This document shows, piece after piece, positions 34,141 to 43,555 of a DNA stretch of 64,000 nucleotides. The number at the start of each line of letters is the position of its first letter. The first letter of the stretch is position 1. Under the pieces are notes generated by a model. It did not search any database and had not been told where the DNA came from. It saw nothing but the letters and a program-made list of their open reading frames with translations. The DNA comes from CAIVAT01 sp964455285 (GTDB lineage: Bacteria; Bacteroidota; Bacteroidia; Bacteroidales; FEN-979): contig CAYVVG010000006.1 of NCBI GenBank assembly GCA_964455285.1, positions 1-64,000 on the forward strand. The letters are read 5' to 3'. The position numbers were made by a program, and so were the translations under genes.

Positions 34141-36627
34141 GTGAACGATCCGATACCGCACACAGCCCAGCATCAGCAAACGGTCGATTACAAGGCCATC
34201 CTCTTCCGGTTTTACCGCTACTGGTACCTCTTTGCCCTTACCATTTTCCTGGCCCTGATCCTGGCCTTCATCTTCAACAAATACACCAAGGAGGTGTTCG
34301 AGGTGAAAACCACCGTGCTGATCAAGGACAAGTCGGAAAACAAGATCAACCCGCAGGACCTGCTTGGCATGGGCCTTTTCAACAACATGCAGAACCTGCA
34401 GAACGAGATCGGCATCCTCTCCTCCTACACCCTTTCATACCGTGCCGTCACAAAGATCGGTTTCGAGGTCTCCTATTTCACCGAAGACCATTTTGTAACC
34501 AAGGAACTTTACACCGACAGCCCTTTCCGCATTATCCTTGACACATCCTTCCCGCAACCGGTCAACATGTACTTCAACCTCAAACCGGTCTCCAAAGACA
34601 AATTCCGGCTGGAAACGAAGAATGAAGCGATCCGTTTCTTTCATTTCTCGACACGGAAAATGGACAAGGACCGGAAGGAGAACGTGATCGTCGACCAGGA
34701 ATTCTCCTTCGGGCAGGATATCCATACGCCGCAGTTCCGGTTCCGTGTGGAACTTACCGAAAAATTCGATGAGCGGAAAGACCTGAACCGGTCCTTCTCC
34801 TTCATCATCAAGAACTATGACGCCCTGGTATCGGAATTCAAGACCTTCACCATCGAACCGATCAACAAAGAGGCCTCGATCGTCGAGATCAAGCTCAAGG
34901 GCGGCAATGTCGACAAACTGGTGGTCTTCCTCAACGCCCTCACCAAGGAATACCTGGCCAAGGGGCTGGAAAAGAAAAACATCGTCGCTTCGCGTACCAT
35001 CGCGTTCATCGACAACGAATTGCAGGGGATCGCCGATTCGCTCAACGCCTCCGAAAAGGCCCTGATGCTCTTCCGCACCAACAAGGAGATCATGAACCTC
35101 GACGACGAAGCCAAACAGGTGTTCCAGAAGATGATGCAGTTGCAGGACGAGAAGGCCATCCTGCTGGTCAAGCAGAAATACCTGCAAAACATGAAGGAGT
35201 ATGTCGAAAAGAACCAGAAGTTCGACGAGCTGATCGTGCCGGCTTCGATGGGGATCGACAACGTGGTGCTCAACGACCTGACCATGCAGTTGACCGACCT
35301 CTACATGAAGCGCACGGAGACCTCGCAGTTCTCGCAGGCGAAGAATCCCAGCCTGACCTCGATCGACCTCCAGATCAGCACCACCAAGAACGCGCTGTAC
35401 GAAAATGTCAAAAGCGCCATCAATTCCAACAACATCGCCCTGAAGGAGATCAACAACAGGGTGGCGGCGATCAACTCGCGCATCAACAACCTGCCCGAAA
35501 CCCAGCGCGTGCTGTTCGGCATCGAACGCAAATTCAAACTCACCGATGCCATCTACACCTATCTCCTCCAGAAACGGTCGGAAGCACAGATCACCCAGGC
35601 CGCCAACCTGTCGGACAACGAGATCGTCGACGAAGCCTCTTCCATCGGGCTGAAACCTGTTTTCCCGAAGAAGACCCTGAATTATGTCATCGCCCTGGTC
35701 CTTGGCATCATCATCCCCATCGGCTACATTCTCGGACGCGACTACTTCAACGACAAGATCATGGAGCGGGAGGATGTGGAGAAACTCACCCGGTTGCCGA
35801 TCGTCGGCCATGTCATCCACAGCGACAAGCCCAGCACGGTGGTGGTGCTCGATTCCCCGAAATCATCCATCGCCGAATCGTTCCGTTCGGTCCGCACCAA
35901 CATCAACTACCTCCTGCAGGGAAAAGAGAAGCAGACGGTGCTGATCACCGCCGACATGGTGAGTGCGGGCAAGACGTACGTTTCCATCAACCTGGCCCTG
36001 ATCTTTGCAATGTACAACCGGAAGACCCTCCTGATGGGATTCGACCTGAGGAAACCCAAGATATACGAGGACTTCGGGTTGAAGAACGCGGAGGGCATCA
36101 GTTCGTTCATGATCGGCAAAAGCACCCTGGAGAGCATCATTCAGCCTTCGGGCATCGACAACCTCGACATCATCATGGCCGGCCCCGTGCCACCCAACCC
36201 CGCCGAACTGATCGCTTCGGATCGCTGTACTGAAATGTTCATCCGGCTGAAAGAGATCTACGATTACATCATCATCGACACCCCGCCCGTGGGGCTGGTC
36301 ACCGACGCATTCCTGCTGATGAAGCATGCCGACGCCAACCTCTTCCTGGTGCGCCAGGGTTACACCCATAAAAAGATCTTCGGCTCGATCATCCATGACA
36401 TGGCCCAACGCAACATCTCCAACCTGGCCATCCTTATCAACGATGTGAAGCTGAGCCGCGGGTCGTACGGGTACGGCTACGGCTATGGATACGGCTATGG
36501 CTACGGGTACGGCTACGGGTACGGCTCGGGCTACGGCTATGGCTACGGGTACGGGTATTATTCCGACGACAAAGAGGCGACGCGAAAGAGCCGCACCTTC
36601 CTGCAGCGGGTGTTCGGAAAAGCATAG
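34141..36627 (+). CDS. Wzc-like polysaccharide co-polymerase with BY-kinase domain and Gly-Tyr tail
   Basis: An 828-residue inner-membrane protein. It has a Wzz domain with a first membrane helix (about 25-50), a long coiled-coil periplasmic region, a GNVR region and second helix (about 515-535), then a cytosolic CpsD-type ATPase. Its Walker A is VSAGKT (about 607-612), Walker A' LLMGFDLRKP, and Walker B YIIIDTPP. The tail (about 774-803) is a run of GY dipeptides with about fourteen Tyr, then a basic end. BY-kinases autophosphorylate a C-terminal Tyr cluster, so this tail is the probable substrate. GTG start. Confidence 0.9.
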   Translation: MNDPIPHTAQHQQTVDYKAILFRFYRYWYLFALTIFLALILAFIFNKYTKEVFEVKTTVLIKDKSENKINPQDLLGMGLFNNMQNLQNEIGILSSYTLSYRAVTKIGFEVSYFTEDHFVTKELYTDSPFRIILDTSFPQPVNMYFNLKPVSKDKFRLETKNEAIRFFHFSTRKMDKDRKENVIVDQEFSFGQDIHTPQFRFRVELTEKFDERKDLNRSFSFIIKNYDALVSEFKTFTIEPINKEASIVEIKLKGGNVDKLVVFLNALTKEYLAKGLEKKNIVASRTIAFIDNELQGIADSLNASEKALMLFRTNKEIMNLDDEAKQVFQKMMQLQDEKAILLVKQKYLQNMKEYVEKNQKFDELIVPASMGIDNVVLNDLTMQLTDLYMKRTETSQFSQAKNPSLTSIDLQISTTKNALYENVKSAINSNNIALKEINNRVAAINSRINNLPETQRVLFGIERKFKLTDAIYTYLLQKRSEAQITQAANLSDNEIVDEASSIGLKPVFPKKTLNYVIALVLGIIIPIGYILGRDYFNDKIMEREDVEKLTRLPIVGHVIHSDKPSTVVVLDSPKSSIAESFRSVRTNINYLLQGKEKQTVLITADMVSAGKTYVSINLALIFAMYNRKTLLMGFDLRKPKIYEDFGLKNAEGISSFMIGKSTLESIIQPSGIDNLDIIMAGPVPPNPAELIASDRCTEMFIRLKEIYDYIIIDTPPVGLVTDAFLLMKHADANLFLVRQGYTHKKIFGSIIHDMAQRNISNLAILINDVKLSRGSYGYGYGYGYGYGYGYGYGYGSGYGYGYGYGYYSDDKEATRKSRTFLQRVFGKA
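36466..36560 (+). repeat. Coding hexamer repeat GGCTAC/GGSTAY
   Basis: About fifteen tandem 6-bp units (GGCTAC, GGCTAT, GGGTAC, GGATAC) encode the Gly-Tyr tail of the Wzc-like kinase. Silent third-base changes show that the peptide, not the DNA, is conserved, while unit number could vary by slippage in whole GY steps. Confidence 0.85.
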
Positions 36628-36641
36628 TAGAAGGAAGGAAA

Positions 36642-37547
36642 ATGGGAAACGGCCATCTGACACACCTCAGGGAACTCGAAGCAGAAGCCATCTATGTATT
36701 GCGGGAAGTGGCCGCACAGTTTGAACGGCCCGCCCTGCTTTTCTCCGGCGGGAAAGACTCGATCGTGCTGGTACACCTCTCGCGCAAAGCTTTTTTCCCC
36801 GCCCCGATCCCTTTCCCGCTGCTGCACATAGATACGGGCCACAATTTCACCGAGACCCTCGAATTCAGGGATGACCTGGCTACAAAGTTCAACGCCCGGC
36901 TCATCGTGGGTTCGGTCCAGGAGTCGATCGACCGGGGCAGGGCGGTCGAGGAGAAGGGGATCAATGCCAGCCGGAACGTGCTGCAGACCGTCACCCTGCT
37001 CGACGCCATCGAGGCCAACAAGTTCGACGCGGCCATCGGCGGAGGCCGGCGCGACGAAGAAAAAGCCCGGGCCAAAGAACGCTTTTTCAGCCACCGCGAC
37101 GAATTCGGCCAGTGGGATCCCAAGAACCAGCGTCCCGAGCTGTGGTACCTGTTCAACGGGAAAAAACGACTGGGCGAGCATTTCCGTGTCTTCCCCATCA
37201 GCAACTGGACCGAGATGGATGTATGGCAGTACATCCTCGCGGAGAAGATCGACCTGCCCAGCATCTATTTCACCCACGAACGGGATGTTTTTTTCCGCGA
37301 CGGCGTATGGCTGGCCGTGGCTCCGTTCATGCAGATGAAACCCACCGAAAAGACCGAACGCCGGCGTGTGCGCTGCCGTACGGTCGGCGATATTTCCTGC
37401 ACCGGGCTCACCCTGTCCACTGCCGACAGCGTCGAAGAGATCATCCTCGAGATCGCGGCCACAAGGATCACCGAGCGGGGAGGCCGCTACGACGACCGCC
37501 GGTCGGAAGCCGCCATGGAAGACCGAAAAAAGGAGGGATATTTCTGA
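36642..37547 (+). CDS. cysD: Sulfate adenylyltransferase subunit 2
   Basis: A 301-residue PP-loop (adenosine nucleotide alpha-hydrolase) protein that, with CysN, makes APS from sulfate and ATP. It has the PP-loop LLFSGGKDSIVLVHL, then LLHIDTGHNFTET and, towards the end, GRYDDRRSEAAMEDRKKEGYF. Length is normal. It follows the Wzc-like gene by 14 bases and overlaps cysN by one base (TGATG). Confidence 0.96.
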   Translation: MGNGHLTHLRELEAEAIYVLREVAAQFERPALLFSGGKDSIVLVHLSRKAFFPAPIPFPLLHIDTGHNFTETLEFRDDLATKFNARLIVGSVQESIDRGRAVEEKGINASRNVLQTVTLLDAIEANKFDAAIGGGRRDEEKARAKERFFSHRDEFGQWDPKNQRPELWYLFNGKKRLGEHFRVFPISNWTEMDVWQYILAEKIDLPSIYFTHERDVFFRDGVWLAVAPFMQMKPTEKTERRRVRCRTVGDISCTGLTLSTADSVEEIILEIAATRITERGGRYDDRRSEAAMEDRKKEGYF

Positions 37548-38827
37548 TGGAGCAGCCGTTTTCTTCGAAAGCCTATCTCGACATGGAGTTGCTGCGGTTC
37601 ACCACCGCGGGCAGCGTCGACGACGGAAAGAGCACCCTGATCGGGCGGCTGCTGTACGACAGCAAGTCGATCTTCGAGGACCAGCTCGACGCCGTCAAGC
37701 GCGCCAGCTTTCAGAAGGGCAGCGAACATATCAACCTGGCCCTCTTTACCGACGGACTGCGCGCCGAGCGGGAGCAGGGGATCACCATCGACGTGGCCTA
37801 CCGGTATTTCGCCACCCCGAAGCGGAAATTCATCATCGCCGATACCCCGGGCCACATCCAGTACACCCGGAACATGGTGACCGGCGCCTCCACCGCCAAC
37901 GCGGCACTCATTCTCATCGACGCCCGCAACGGGGTGATCGAACAAACCCACCGCCATACCTACATCGCCTCACTCCTTGGAATTCCTCACATCATTGTCT
38001 GTATCAACAAGATGGACCTGATGGATTTCCGCGAGGAGGTTTACCTTCAGATCCGGGAAACGTTCAGTGAATTTGCCGGCAAGGTCTTCCCCGGCCGCGA
38101 CGTACGGTTCATCCCCATCAGCGCCCTGAAGGGCGACAACGTGGTAAAACCCTCGGCGAACATGCCCTGGTACGATGGCGGCACCCTGCTTCACCTGCTC
38201 GAGACCATCCCCATCAGCCAGGACCATGACCTGGTCAACCCAAGGTTCCCGGTCCAGTACGTGATCCGTCCCGAATCGGACGAATACCATGACTACCGCG
38301 GCTATGCGGGGTGCGTGGCCGGCGGCTATTTCCGGCCGGGCGATCCGGTGGTGGTGCTCCCCGCCGGGCTCGAAACCCGGATCGTTTCGATCGACACGTT
38401 AACGGGGCCGCTGGAGGAGGCACACCCCCCGATGTCGGTGACGCTGACACTGGCCGACGACATCGACATCAGCCGCGGCGACGTGATCGCGATGCCAGGG
38501 AACCTTCCGCTGCAAAGCCGCGAGATCAGCGCCATGATCTGCTGGATGAATCCCCGCCCCCTGAAGAAGGGCGGCCGTTACGGACTCCGTCATACCACCC
38601 GCGACCTCCGCTGCATTGTGAGTGAGGTGGATCATGTGCTCGATATCACCACCCTGGAGAAGATCTCCGGTGACCGCGAGGTGAGGATGAACGATATCGC
38701 CCTGGTAAAAATCAGCGCTACCCGGCCCCTCTACCACGACCCTTACTCTGTCAACCGGATCACCGGAAGCCTGATCCTGATCGACGAAGGCACCAACGAG
38801 ACGGTGGCAGCCGGGATGATCGTCTGA
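37547..38827 (+). CDS. cysN: Sulfate adenylyltransferase subunit 1 (GTPase)
   Basis: A 426-residue EF-Tu-like GTPase that drives APS formation by CysD. G1 is AGSVDDGKST, G2 region EQGITIDVAYRYF, G3 DTPGH, G4 NKMD, followed by the two beta-barrel domains. There is no fused APS kinase (CysC), and no cysC or cysH lies nearby. The start MEQPFSSKAYL is the ATG that overlaps the cysD stop; a longer frame starting within cysD is not real. The position after polysaccharide-export genes may link it to polysaccharide sulfation (inference). Confidence 0.95.
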   Translation: MEQPFSSKAYLDMELLRFTTAGSVDDGKSTLIGRLLYDSKSIFEDQLDAVKRASFQKGSEHINLALFTDGLRAEREQGITIDVAYRYFATPKRKFIIADTPGHIQYTRNMVTGASTANAALILIDARNGVIEQTHRHTYIASLLGIPHIIVCINKMDLMDFREEVYLQIRETFSEFAGKVFPGRDVRFIPISALKGDNVVKPSANMPWYDGGTLLHLLETIPISQDHDLVNPRFPVQYVIRPESDEYHDYRGYAGCVAGGYFRPGDPVVVLPAGLETRIVSIDTLTGPLEEAHPPMSVTLTLADDIDISRGDVIAMPGNLPLQSREISAMICWMNPRPLKKGGRYGLRHTTRDLRCIVSEVDHVLDITTLEKISGDREVRMNDIALVKISATRPLYHDPYSVNRITGSLILIDEGTNETVAAGMIV

Positions 38828-38906
38828 CCGACCGTTCTTTGCTACAATAAAAAGGCGGTATTTCAGTTAATGTAACGTACCATTCCTTCTTCACCAAAAC
38901 GCCGTC

Positions 38907-41273
38907 ATGAATAATTTTCGTTCCCTCCTCCTCCTCTTCCTGCTGATCCTGGCCGCAACCCCCGGGGCCCTCCCGCAGCAGGTGGCCATCGGCCAGTGGC
39001 GCGACGAACTTCCCTATGCCCTCGTCAACTGCGTGGCCGATGCGGGCAACCGGATCTATGCCTCCACCCCTTACGCGGTGTTTTACGTCGACCGGGATGA
39101 TAACAGCGTATCGCGGATCACCAAGATCAACGGACTCTCCGACATCGGGATCCGTTGCATCCGCTACAATGCCGAATACCAGACGCTGGTGATCGCTTAT
39201 ACCAACGCCAACATCGACCTGATCCGCAACAACACAGTCATCAACATCTCCGACATCAAACGCAAGACGATCGGAAACAAGACCATCAACGATGTCTGGT
39301 TCATCGGCAAAGACGCCTATCTCTCCTGCGGATTCGGCATCGTGGTGCTCGACCTGGTGAAGGAGGAGATCCACGACACTTATTACATCGGCAGGAACGG
39401 AAGCCAGGTGAATGTGCTCTCGCTCGTGAAAAACACCGGCGACACCCTGTTCGCCGCCACGGAAAAAGGGATCTACCGGGCCCCTGCCGGCGATCCCAAC
39501 TTGTCGAATTTCGCCACCTGGGTGCGCGACACCCGGATGGACACCAACGCCTCCTACACCACGGCCACGCTCTTTGCCGGTCGGGTGTTCGTGAATAAAA
39601 GAAAAGAGCCGTCACAGAGCGACACCCTTTACTCCTATTCCGGAGGTCGCTGGCAACGGTTCTCGCTGAATCCCGGGCAGCCTGTCAGGAACCTCGCTGC
39701 AACGGACGACTACCTGGTCATTGCCGCCAACAACCATGTATGGGCCTACGGGAATAACCTCGAGTTGCATGCCAACGTATGGGGAGCCGCTTATCCCCTT
39801 TACGGCATTCCCGATCATACCGGGCTGATGTGGGTGGGCGACACCTACAGCGGCCTGGTCAGCTTCCAGCCGTCCAACGGGGTGATCACCCGCTTTAACC
39901 TGGGAGGGCCTTCCACGGCCTCCGCTTTCAGCATGACCGGGTTCGGAAACGATATCTACATCGCCCCGGGCGGCCGTAACTCTTCCTACGGCCCCACCTA
40001 TACCCGGCCCCAGGTATATCACTTCAACAATACCTCCTGGTTCAATGTCGAATCGTACAAGAACCCCGTGCTGAACCAGACCTACGACGTGGTGTCGGTC
40101 GCGGTCGATCCCTCCGATCCCAAACGCATCTGGGCGGGCACTTTCGGCAAAGGGGTGGTCGAGATCTACAACGACTCCGCCGTAAAGCGTTACACTTACG
40201 GCAACAGCTCGCTGCGCAACTATTCAGGATCCGACACCTCCGACATCCGGGTGGGGGGAGTGGCCACCGATCCCGACGGGAACCTGTGGGTGGTATGTTC
40301 CTTCAACAACCAGTGCCTGCATATGAAACGCGGCAGCCAGTGGATCCCGTTTTCGATCCCCGTCGAGATCGACATGGGGCAACTGCTCATCGACCGTCAC
40401 GGCCAGAAGTGGGTGCAACTCCGCTACGGAACCATGAACGCCAACCCGCTGCTCGTGTTCACCGATAACGGCACCCCCCTGAATACGGCCGACGACCATT
40501 ACCGGCTGCTGAATTCCAACGCCGGGAACGGGAATATCCCGGGCACCACGCTGAATGCCATGGCCGAAGATAAGAACGGCGAAATATGGATCGGCACCGA
40601 CGACGGCATCGCCGTATTCTATACACCGGAAAATGTCTTCACCGGCCAGGCATTCGATGCACAGCAGATCCTCGTCACCCAGGGAAGCAACGTCGAATAC
40701 CTGCTGAGCGGGGAGACGGTAACCGCCATCGCCGTCGATGGCGCCAACCAGAAATGGGTCGGTACCGACCGGGGAGGGGTTTACCTTTTCTCCGAAGACG
40801 GTACGAAAGAGATCTTCCATTTCACGGCCGACGACAGCCCCCTGCTGTCGGACCGCATCACCTGCATCGCCCTTAACCAGGATGGGAACGTTTTCTTCGG
40901 CACCGACAACGGCGTCATCTCCTTCCGGGCCTCTGCCTCCTCAGGGGGGGAATCCAACACCGGTGTCTATGCCTTTCCCAACCCGGTGAAGGAGGACTAC
41001 GAAGGATTCATCGCCGTCAAGGGCCTGGTCGAGAACGCTTCGGTGCGCATTACCGACATCAACGGCACGCTGGTCTTCGCCGGCCATGCAGGCACACCAA
41101 CCGTCGAATCGCTGGGGGGAAAGATGACCGAAACAGGCGTTTACGGCGGCCAGGTGGTATGGAACGGCCGGAACTTCGACGGCAGGAAGGCCGGGACCGG
41201 TGTTTACCTGGTCTTCTCGGCCGACGGGAACGGCAACGAGAAACTGGTCACCAAGATCCTCATCATCCGCTGA
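38907..41273 (+). CDS. porZ: Type IX secretion system protein PorZ
   Basis: A 788-residue surface component of T9SS. In P. gingivalis PorZ presents anionic LPS to the PorU sortase for attachment to cargo. Signal peptide, then the typical start VAIGQWRDELPYALVNCV, two seven-bladed beta-propellers built from two-component-regulator-propeller blades (GNRIYASTPYAVF; DKNGEIWIGTDDGIAVF; NQKWVGTDRGGVYLF) and a C-terminal sorting-domain-like beta sandwich (YAFPNPVKEDYEGF ... GTGVYLVF). Length and architecture fit PorZ closely. It overlaps recO by one base. Confidence 0.88.
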   Translation: MNNFRSLLLLFLLILAATPGALPQQVAIGQWRDELPYALVNCVADAGNRIYASTPYAVFYVDRDDNSVSRITKINGLSDIGIRCIRYNAEYQTLVIAYTNANIDLIRNNTVINISDIKRKTIGNKTINDVWFIGKDAYLSCGFGIVVLDLVKEEIHDTYYIGRNGSQVNVLSLVKNTGDTLFAATEKGIYRAPAGDPNLSNFATWVRDTRMDTNASYTTATLFAGRVFVNKRKEPSQSDTLYSYSGGRWQRFSLNPGQPVRNLAATDDYLVIAANNHVWAYGNNLELHANVWGAAYPLYGIPDHTGLMWVGDTYSGLVSFQPSNGVITRFNLGGPSTASAFSMTGFGNDIYIAPGGRNSSYGPTYTRPQVYHFNNTSWFNVESYKNPVLNQTYDVVSVAVDPSDPKRIWAGTFGKGVVEIYNDSAVKRYTYGNSSLRNYSGSDTSDIRVGGVATDPDGNLWVVCSFNNQCLHMKRGSQWIPFSIPVEIDMGQLLIDRHGQKWVQLRYGTMNANPLLVFTDNGTPLNTADDHYRLLNSNAGNGNIPGTTLNAMAEDKNGEIWIGTDDGIAVFYTPENVFTGQAFDAQQILVTQGSNVEYLLSGETVTAIAVDGANQKWVGTDRGGVYLFSEDGTKEIFHFTADDSPLLSDRITCIALNQDGNVFFGTDNGVISFRASASSGGESNTGVYAFPNPVKEDYEGFIAVKGLVENASVRITDINGTLVFAGHAGTPTVESLGGKMTETGVYGGQVVWNGRNFDGRKAGTGVYLVFSADGNGNEKLVTKILIIR

Positions 41274-41983
41274 TGCTTCACGCCACCCGCGGCATCGTTT
41301 TTCATTCGATCAAGTATTCCGAGACCAGTGTCATTGTTAAGATCTATACCGAATCGTTCGGCATCCGGTCTTACCTGGTCAAGGGAGCCCGGAACCCCCG
41401 GGCAAAGATCCGGGCAGCCATTTTTCAGCCGCTGACACTGCTGGAGGCGGTCGTTTACGAAAAGGAAAGAGCCTCGCTGCAGTCGATCAAAGAGGTCCGC
41501 ATCGCGCATCCCTACCGATCCCTGCCTTTCGACATCCGGAAAAGTTCCGTGGCCCTGTTCATTAACGAGCTGGCATCCAAAGCGATACGTGAGGAAGAAT
41601 CCAATCCGGGCCTTTTCGCTTTTCTCTGGGAATCCTGCACGGACCTCGACAGTACAGAGGAAAGCGTGGCGGTATACCCGCTGACCTTTGCCGTGAGACT
41701 GATGAAACCCCTCGGCATCCTCCCCCGCAACAACCATTCGGAGAACACTCCCTTTTTCGATCTCCGCGAAGGGTTCTTCCTCCCCTCCCCTCCTTCCCAT
41801 CCGCAGTACCTCAACCGCGAAACCAGTGCGCAGTTTTCCAACCTGCTGACAACCGGCGACCGGCAACTTTCCGCTCCCTCCCGCTCCCACCTCCTCGACA
41901 TCATCCTCCAATACTACCAGCTCCATCTTACCGGTTTCGGCGTGATGCAGTCGCACCACATCCTCAGGGAAGTTCTGGCCTAA
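41273..41983 (+). CDS. recO: DNA repair protein RecO
   Basis: A 236-residue recombination mediator that helps load RecA on SSB-coated DNA. N-terminal OB fold (MLHATRGIVFHSIKYSETSVIVKIYTE is the usual start; then YLVKGARN) and a helical C-terminal part. Bacteroidota RecO proteins of this type lack the Cys4 zinc site, as here. The start ATG overlaps the porZ stop (TGATG). Confidence 0.92.
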   Translation: MLHATRGIVFHSIKYSETSVIVKIYTESFGIRSYLVKGARNPRAKIRAAIFQPLTLLEAVVYEKERASLQSIKEVRIAHPYRSLPFDIRKSSVALFINELASKAIREEESNPGLFAFLWESCTDLDSTEESVAVYPLTFAVRLMKPLGILPRNNHSENTPFFDLREGFFLPSPPSHPQYLNRETSAQFSNLLTTGDRQLSAPSRSHLLDIILQYYQLHLTGFGVMQSHHILREVLA

Positions 41984-41988
41984 ATCGC

Positions 41989-41996
41989 TATCTTTG
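41989..41996 (+). promoter_or_regulatory. Predicted -7 box (TATCTTTG) of lysS
   Basis: Exact TAnnTTTG, just after the recO stop and 17 bases before the lysS ATG. Confidence 0.6.
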
Positions 41997-42012
41997 CCGA
42001 AAATTTGGCAAC

Positions 42013-43542
42013 ATGGCGACAGGACTCAGCGAGCAGGAACAGATCCGCCGCAACTCCCTTTCCGAACTGATCCACCTGGGCATCAACCCCTATCCCCCCG
42101 ACACCTTCCCGGTAAACGCGAAGGCCGCCGATATCAAGGCCCGGTTCCCCGGCGACAACACGCTTTTCCAGGAGGCCTCCCTGGCCGGACGCATCATGAG
42201 CCGCCGCATCATGGGAGCCGCCTCGTTTGTCGAACTCCAGGACGAAAGCGGGCGCATCCAGCTCTATGTCAAGCGCGACGACATCTGCCCTGGCGAAGAC
42301 AAGACCCTCTACAACACCGTCTTCAAGAAACTGCTCGACATCGGCGATATCGTCGCGGTTGCCGGGTTCGTATTCGTCACCCAGATGGGAGAGATCACGC
42401 TCCACGTGAAGTCGCTCAAACTTCTGGCCAAGTCGCTGCGGCCACTGCCCATCGTCAAGGAGAAGGAAGATACCGTATTCGACGCTTACACCGACCCTGA
42501 ACTCCGCTACCGCCAGCGTTACGTCGATCTCATCGTCAACCCTTCGGTTCGGGAGGTCTTCGTCAAACGCAACCGCCTTATCAACTCCATGCGGAGCTTC
42601 CTCGACGCCCGCGCCTACCTCGAAGTCGAAACCCCGGTGCTGCAACCCCTCTATGGCGGCGCCGCAGCCCGGCCCTTCAAGACCCATCACAACACCCTCG
42701 ACATGACGCTTTACCTGCGCATCGCCAACGAGCTGTACCTGAAGCGGCTGATCGTGGGCGGGTACGACGGGGTGTACGAATTCTCGAAAGATTTCCGCAA
42801 CGAGGGCATGGATCGCTTCCACAACCCCGAGTTCACCCAGATGGAACTCTATGTGGCTTTCAAGGACTATGAATGGATGATGGACCTGGTGGAGGAGATG
42901 GTGGAAAAGATCGCGATCGATCTCCACGGCACCACCGGGGTGAAAATGGGCCAGCACATCATCGACTTCCGCCGGCCGTGGAAACGCTATACCATGTACG
43001 AGGTGATCCGCGAATTCACCGGGACCGACATCGACGGCATGAGCGAGGAGGAACTGGTGAAGACTGCCCTGCAGCTCGAAGTGCCCATCGACCGCACGAT
43101 GGCCAAGGGGAAGATCATCGACCAGATCTTCGGGGAAAAGTGTGAACCTTTCCTCATCCAGCCGACATTCATCACCGATTACCCGGTGGAGATGTCGCCC
43201 TTGGCCAAGAAACACCGCAGCAAGCCCGGACTGGTGGAGCGTTTTGAGGCAATATGCAACGGAAAGGAGCTCTGCAATGCCTTCTCCGAGCTGAACGACC
43301 CGCTCGACCAGCGCGAACGCTTCGAAGCTCAGCTGGAATTAGGGAAGCGCGGCGACGATGAATCGATGGTGCTCGACGAGGATTTCCTGCGGGCCCTCGA
43401 ATTCGGCATGCCCCCTACTGCCGGGCTCGGTATCGGCATCGACCGCCTTACCATGATCATGACCGACTCCGCCTCCATCCAGGATGTACTGTTCTTCCCC
43501 CAGATGCGGCCGGAAAGGACAAGTGGCGAGCTAGAGAAATAG
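42013..43542 (+). CDS. lysS: Lysyl-tRNA synthetase, class II
   Basis: A 509-residue class IIb synthetase. N-terminal OB-fold anticodon-binding domain (ASFVELQDESGRIQLYVK), motif 2 FRNEGMDRFHNPEFTQME, and motif 3 GLGIGIDRLTMIM. Complete and of normal length. Its last six codons (SGELEK) and stop are read from an octamer array that continues after the gene, so the very C-terminus is repeat-derived. Confidence 0.97.
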   Translation: MATGLSEQEQIRRNSLSELIHLGINPYPPDTFPVNAKAADIKARFPGDNTLFQEASLAGRIMSRRIMGAASFVELQDESGRIQLYVKRDDICPGEDKTLYNTVFKKLLDIGDIVAVAGFVFVTQMGEITLHVKSLKLLAKSLRPLPIVKEKEDTVFDAYTDPELRYRQRYVDLIVNPSVREVFVKRNRLINSMRSFLDARAYLEVETPVLQPLYGGAAARPFKTHHNTLDMTLYLRIANELYLKRLIVGGYDGVYEFSKDFRNEGMDRFHNPEFTQMELYVAFKDYEWMMDLVEEMVEKIAIDLHGTTGVKMGQHIIDFRRPWKRYTMYEVIREFTGTDIDGMSEEELVKTALQLEVPIDRTMAKGKIIDQIFGEKCEPFLIQPTFITDYPVEMSPLAKKHRSKPGLVERFEAICNGKELCNAFSELNDPLDQRERFEAQLELGKRGDDESMVLDEDFLRALEFGMPPTAGLGIGIDRLTMIMTDSASIQDVLFFPQMRPERTSGELEK

Positions 43543-43554
43543 CGAAATAGCAAA
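43523..43554. repeat. Octamer array overlapping the lysS 3' end
   Basis: GTGGCGAG, CTAGAGAA, ATAGCGAA, ATAGCAAA. Same family as the arrays at 14908 and 21875. The first two units and part of the third are within lysS. Confidence 0.75.
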
Positions 43555-43555
43555 A

